Source: Bacteroidales bacterium
Lineage (GTDB): Bacteria > Bacteroidota > Bacteroidia > Bacteroidales > UBA932
Length of the DNA: 56,301 nucleotides
Reading direction: 5' to 3'
Assembly: GCA_017428035.1 (NCBI GenBank)
Contig: JAFRRR010000070.1
Location: 1 to 56,301, forward strand
Shown here piece after piece: positions 56,278 to 56,301 of this stretch. A program made the translations under genes and the position numbers. Within the stretch, counting starts at the first letter, position 1. Every line of letters starts with the position of its first letter. The notes below the pieces were generated by a model. The model was not told the DNA's origin. It saw only the letters and a program-made list of their open reading frames with translations, and made no database searches.

Positions 56278-56301
56278 GTCCCTTTCGAAAGAGGGGGCAA
56301 G

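Overview
The window looks like chromosomal DNA from an uncultured member of the Bacteroidales; I cannot place it below order. The evidence is the many Bacteroidetes-type promoters (-7 box TAnnTTTG, sometimes with an upstream TTTG or TTG), the general lack of Shine-Dalgarno sequences, the lipoprotein signals of Bacteroidetes type, two GH97 glycosidases, a DUF4491 protein, the HU / 29-residue basic protein / RNase G order, and an arginine cluster built around the succinylornithine-type carbamoyltransferase. No prophage, transposase, rRNA or CRISPR array is visible. Genes without a function I recognise are few.

Layout. 1-366: start of a leftward lipoprotein gene. 475-5053: rightward operon with an Omp85-type barrel, an alpha/beta-hydrolase lipoprotein, glycerol kinase and glycerol facilitator. 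5215-14267: a convergent, tightly packed leftward operon with a PfkB sugar kinase, a GH97 alpha-glycosidase, anaerobic glycerol-3-phosphate dehydrogenase GlpABC, a GlpT-type transporter and a short class II aldolase. Together the two operons form a glycerol / glycerol-phosphate locus with alpha-galactoside-like functions attached. 14307-16741: an EamA transporter and PgeF, divergent from an AraC regulator. 16811-22408: DUF4491, a small barrel, a ZIP transporter, a second GH97, a rhodanese plus metallo-beta-lactamase fusion, a nitroreductase and a small membrane protein. 22519-25488: an accessory-looking stretch with an ORF6N-PLD protein and a Big2-repeat lipoprotein. 25597-26027: a complex palindrome followed by three leftward tRNA genes (Ser-CGA, Pro-AGG, Ser-GGA).

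26077-46467 is housekeeping: pepD, dnaA, a cell-wall amidase divergent from an LptD homologue, rpe, birA, then the long rsfS-ftsH-cdsA-psd-MATE-kinase-lipoprotein operon, and the leftward lon-ung-coaD-thioredoxin operon, followed by HU and a 29-residue AURKAIP1/COX24-like protein. 46512-48077 is RNase G, whose start codon lies directly behind a strong terminator. 48040-56016 is a leftward arginine operon (GNAT, argG, argC, argD, argF', argB, argE-like, argH) lacking a recognisable classical first enzyme; the leading GNAT is the best candidate. Its promoter is followed by a 128-nt region with a closing stem and branch hairpins that I cannot assign to a known riboswitch class.

The points I consider most worth a second look are the arginine-operon leader, the tRNA-Pro with A34 (anticodon AGG), the 20-bp palindromic repeat shared by the ORF6N gene's leader and coding region, the nested palindrome at 25597-25726, the glycerol/galactoside locus with its operator-like palindrome, and three genes whose start codon lies at the predicted transcription start.
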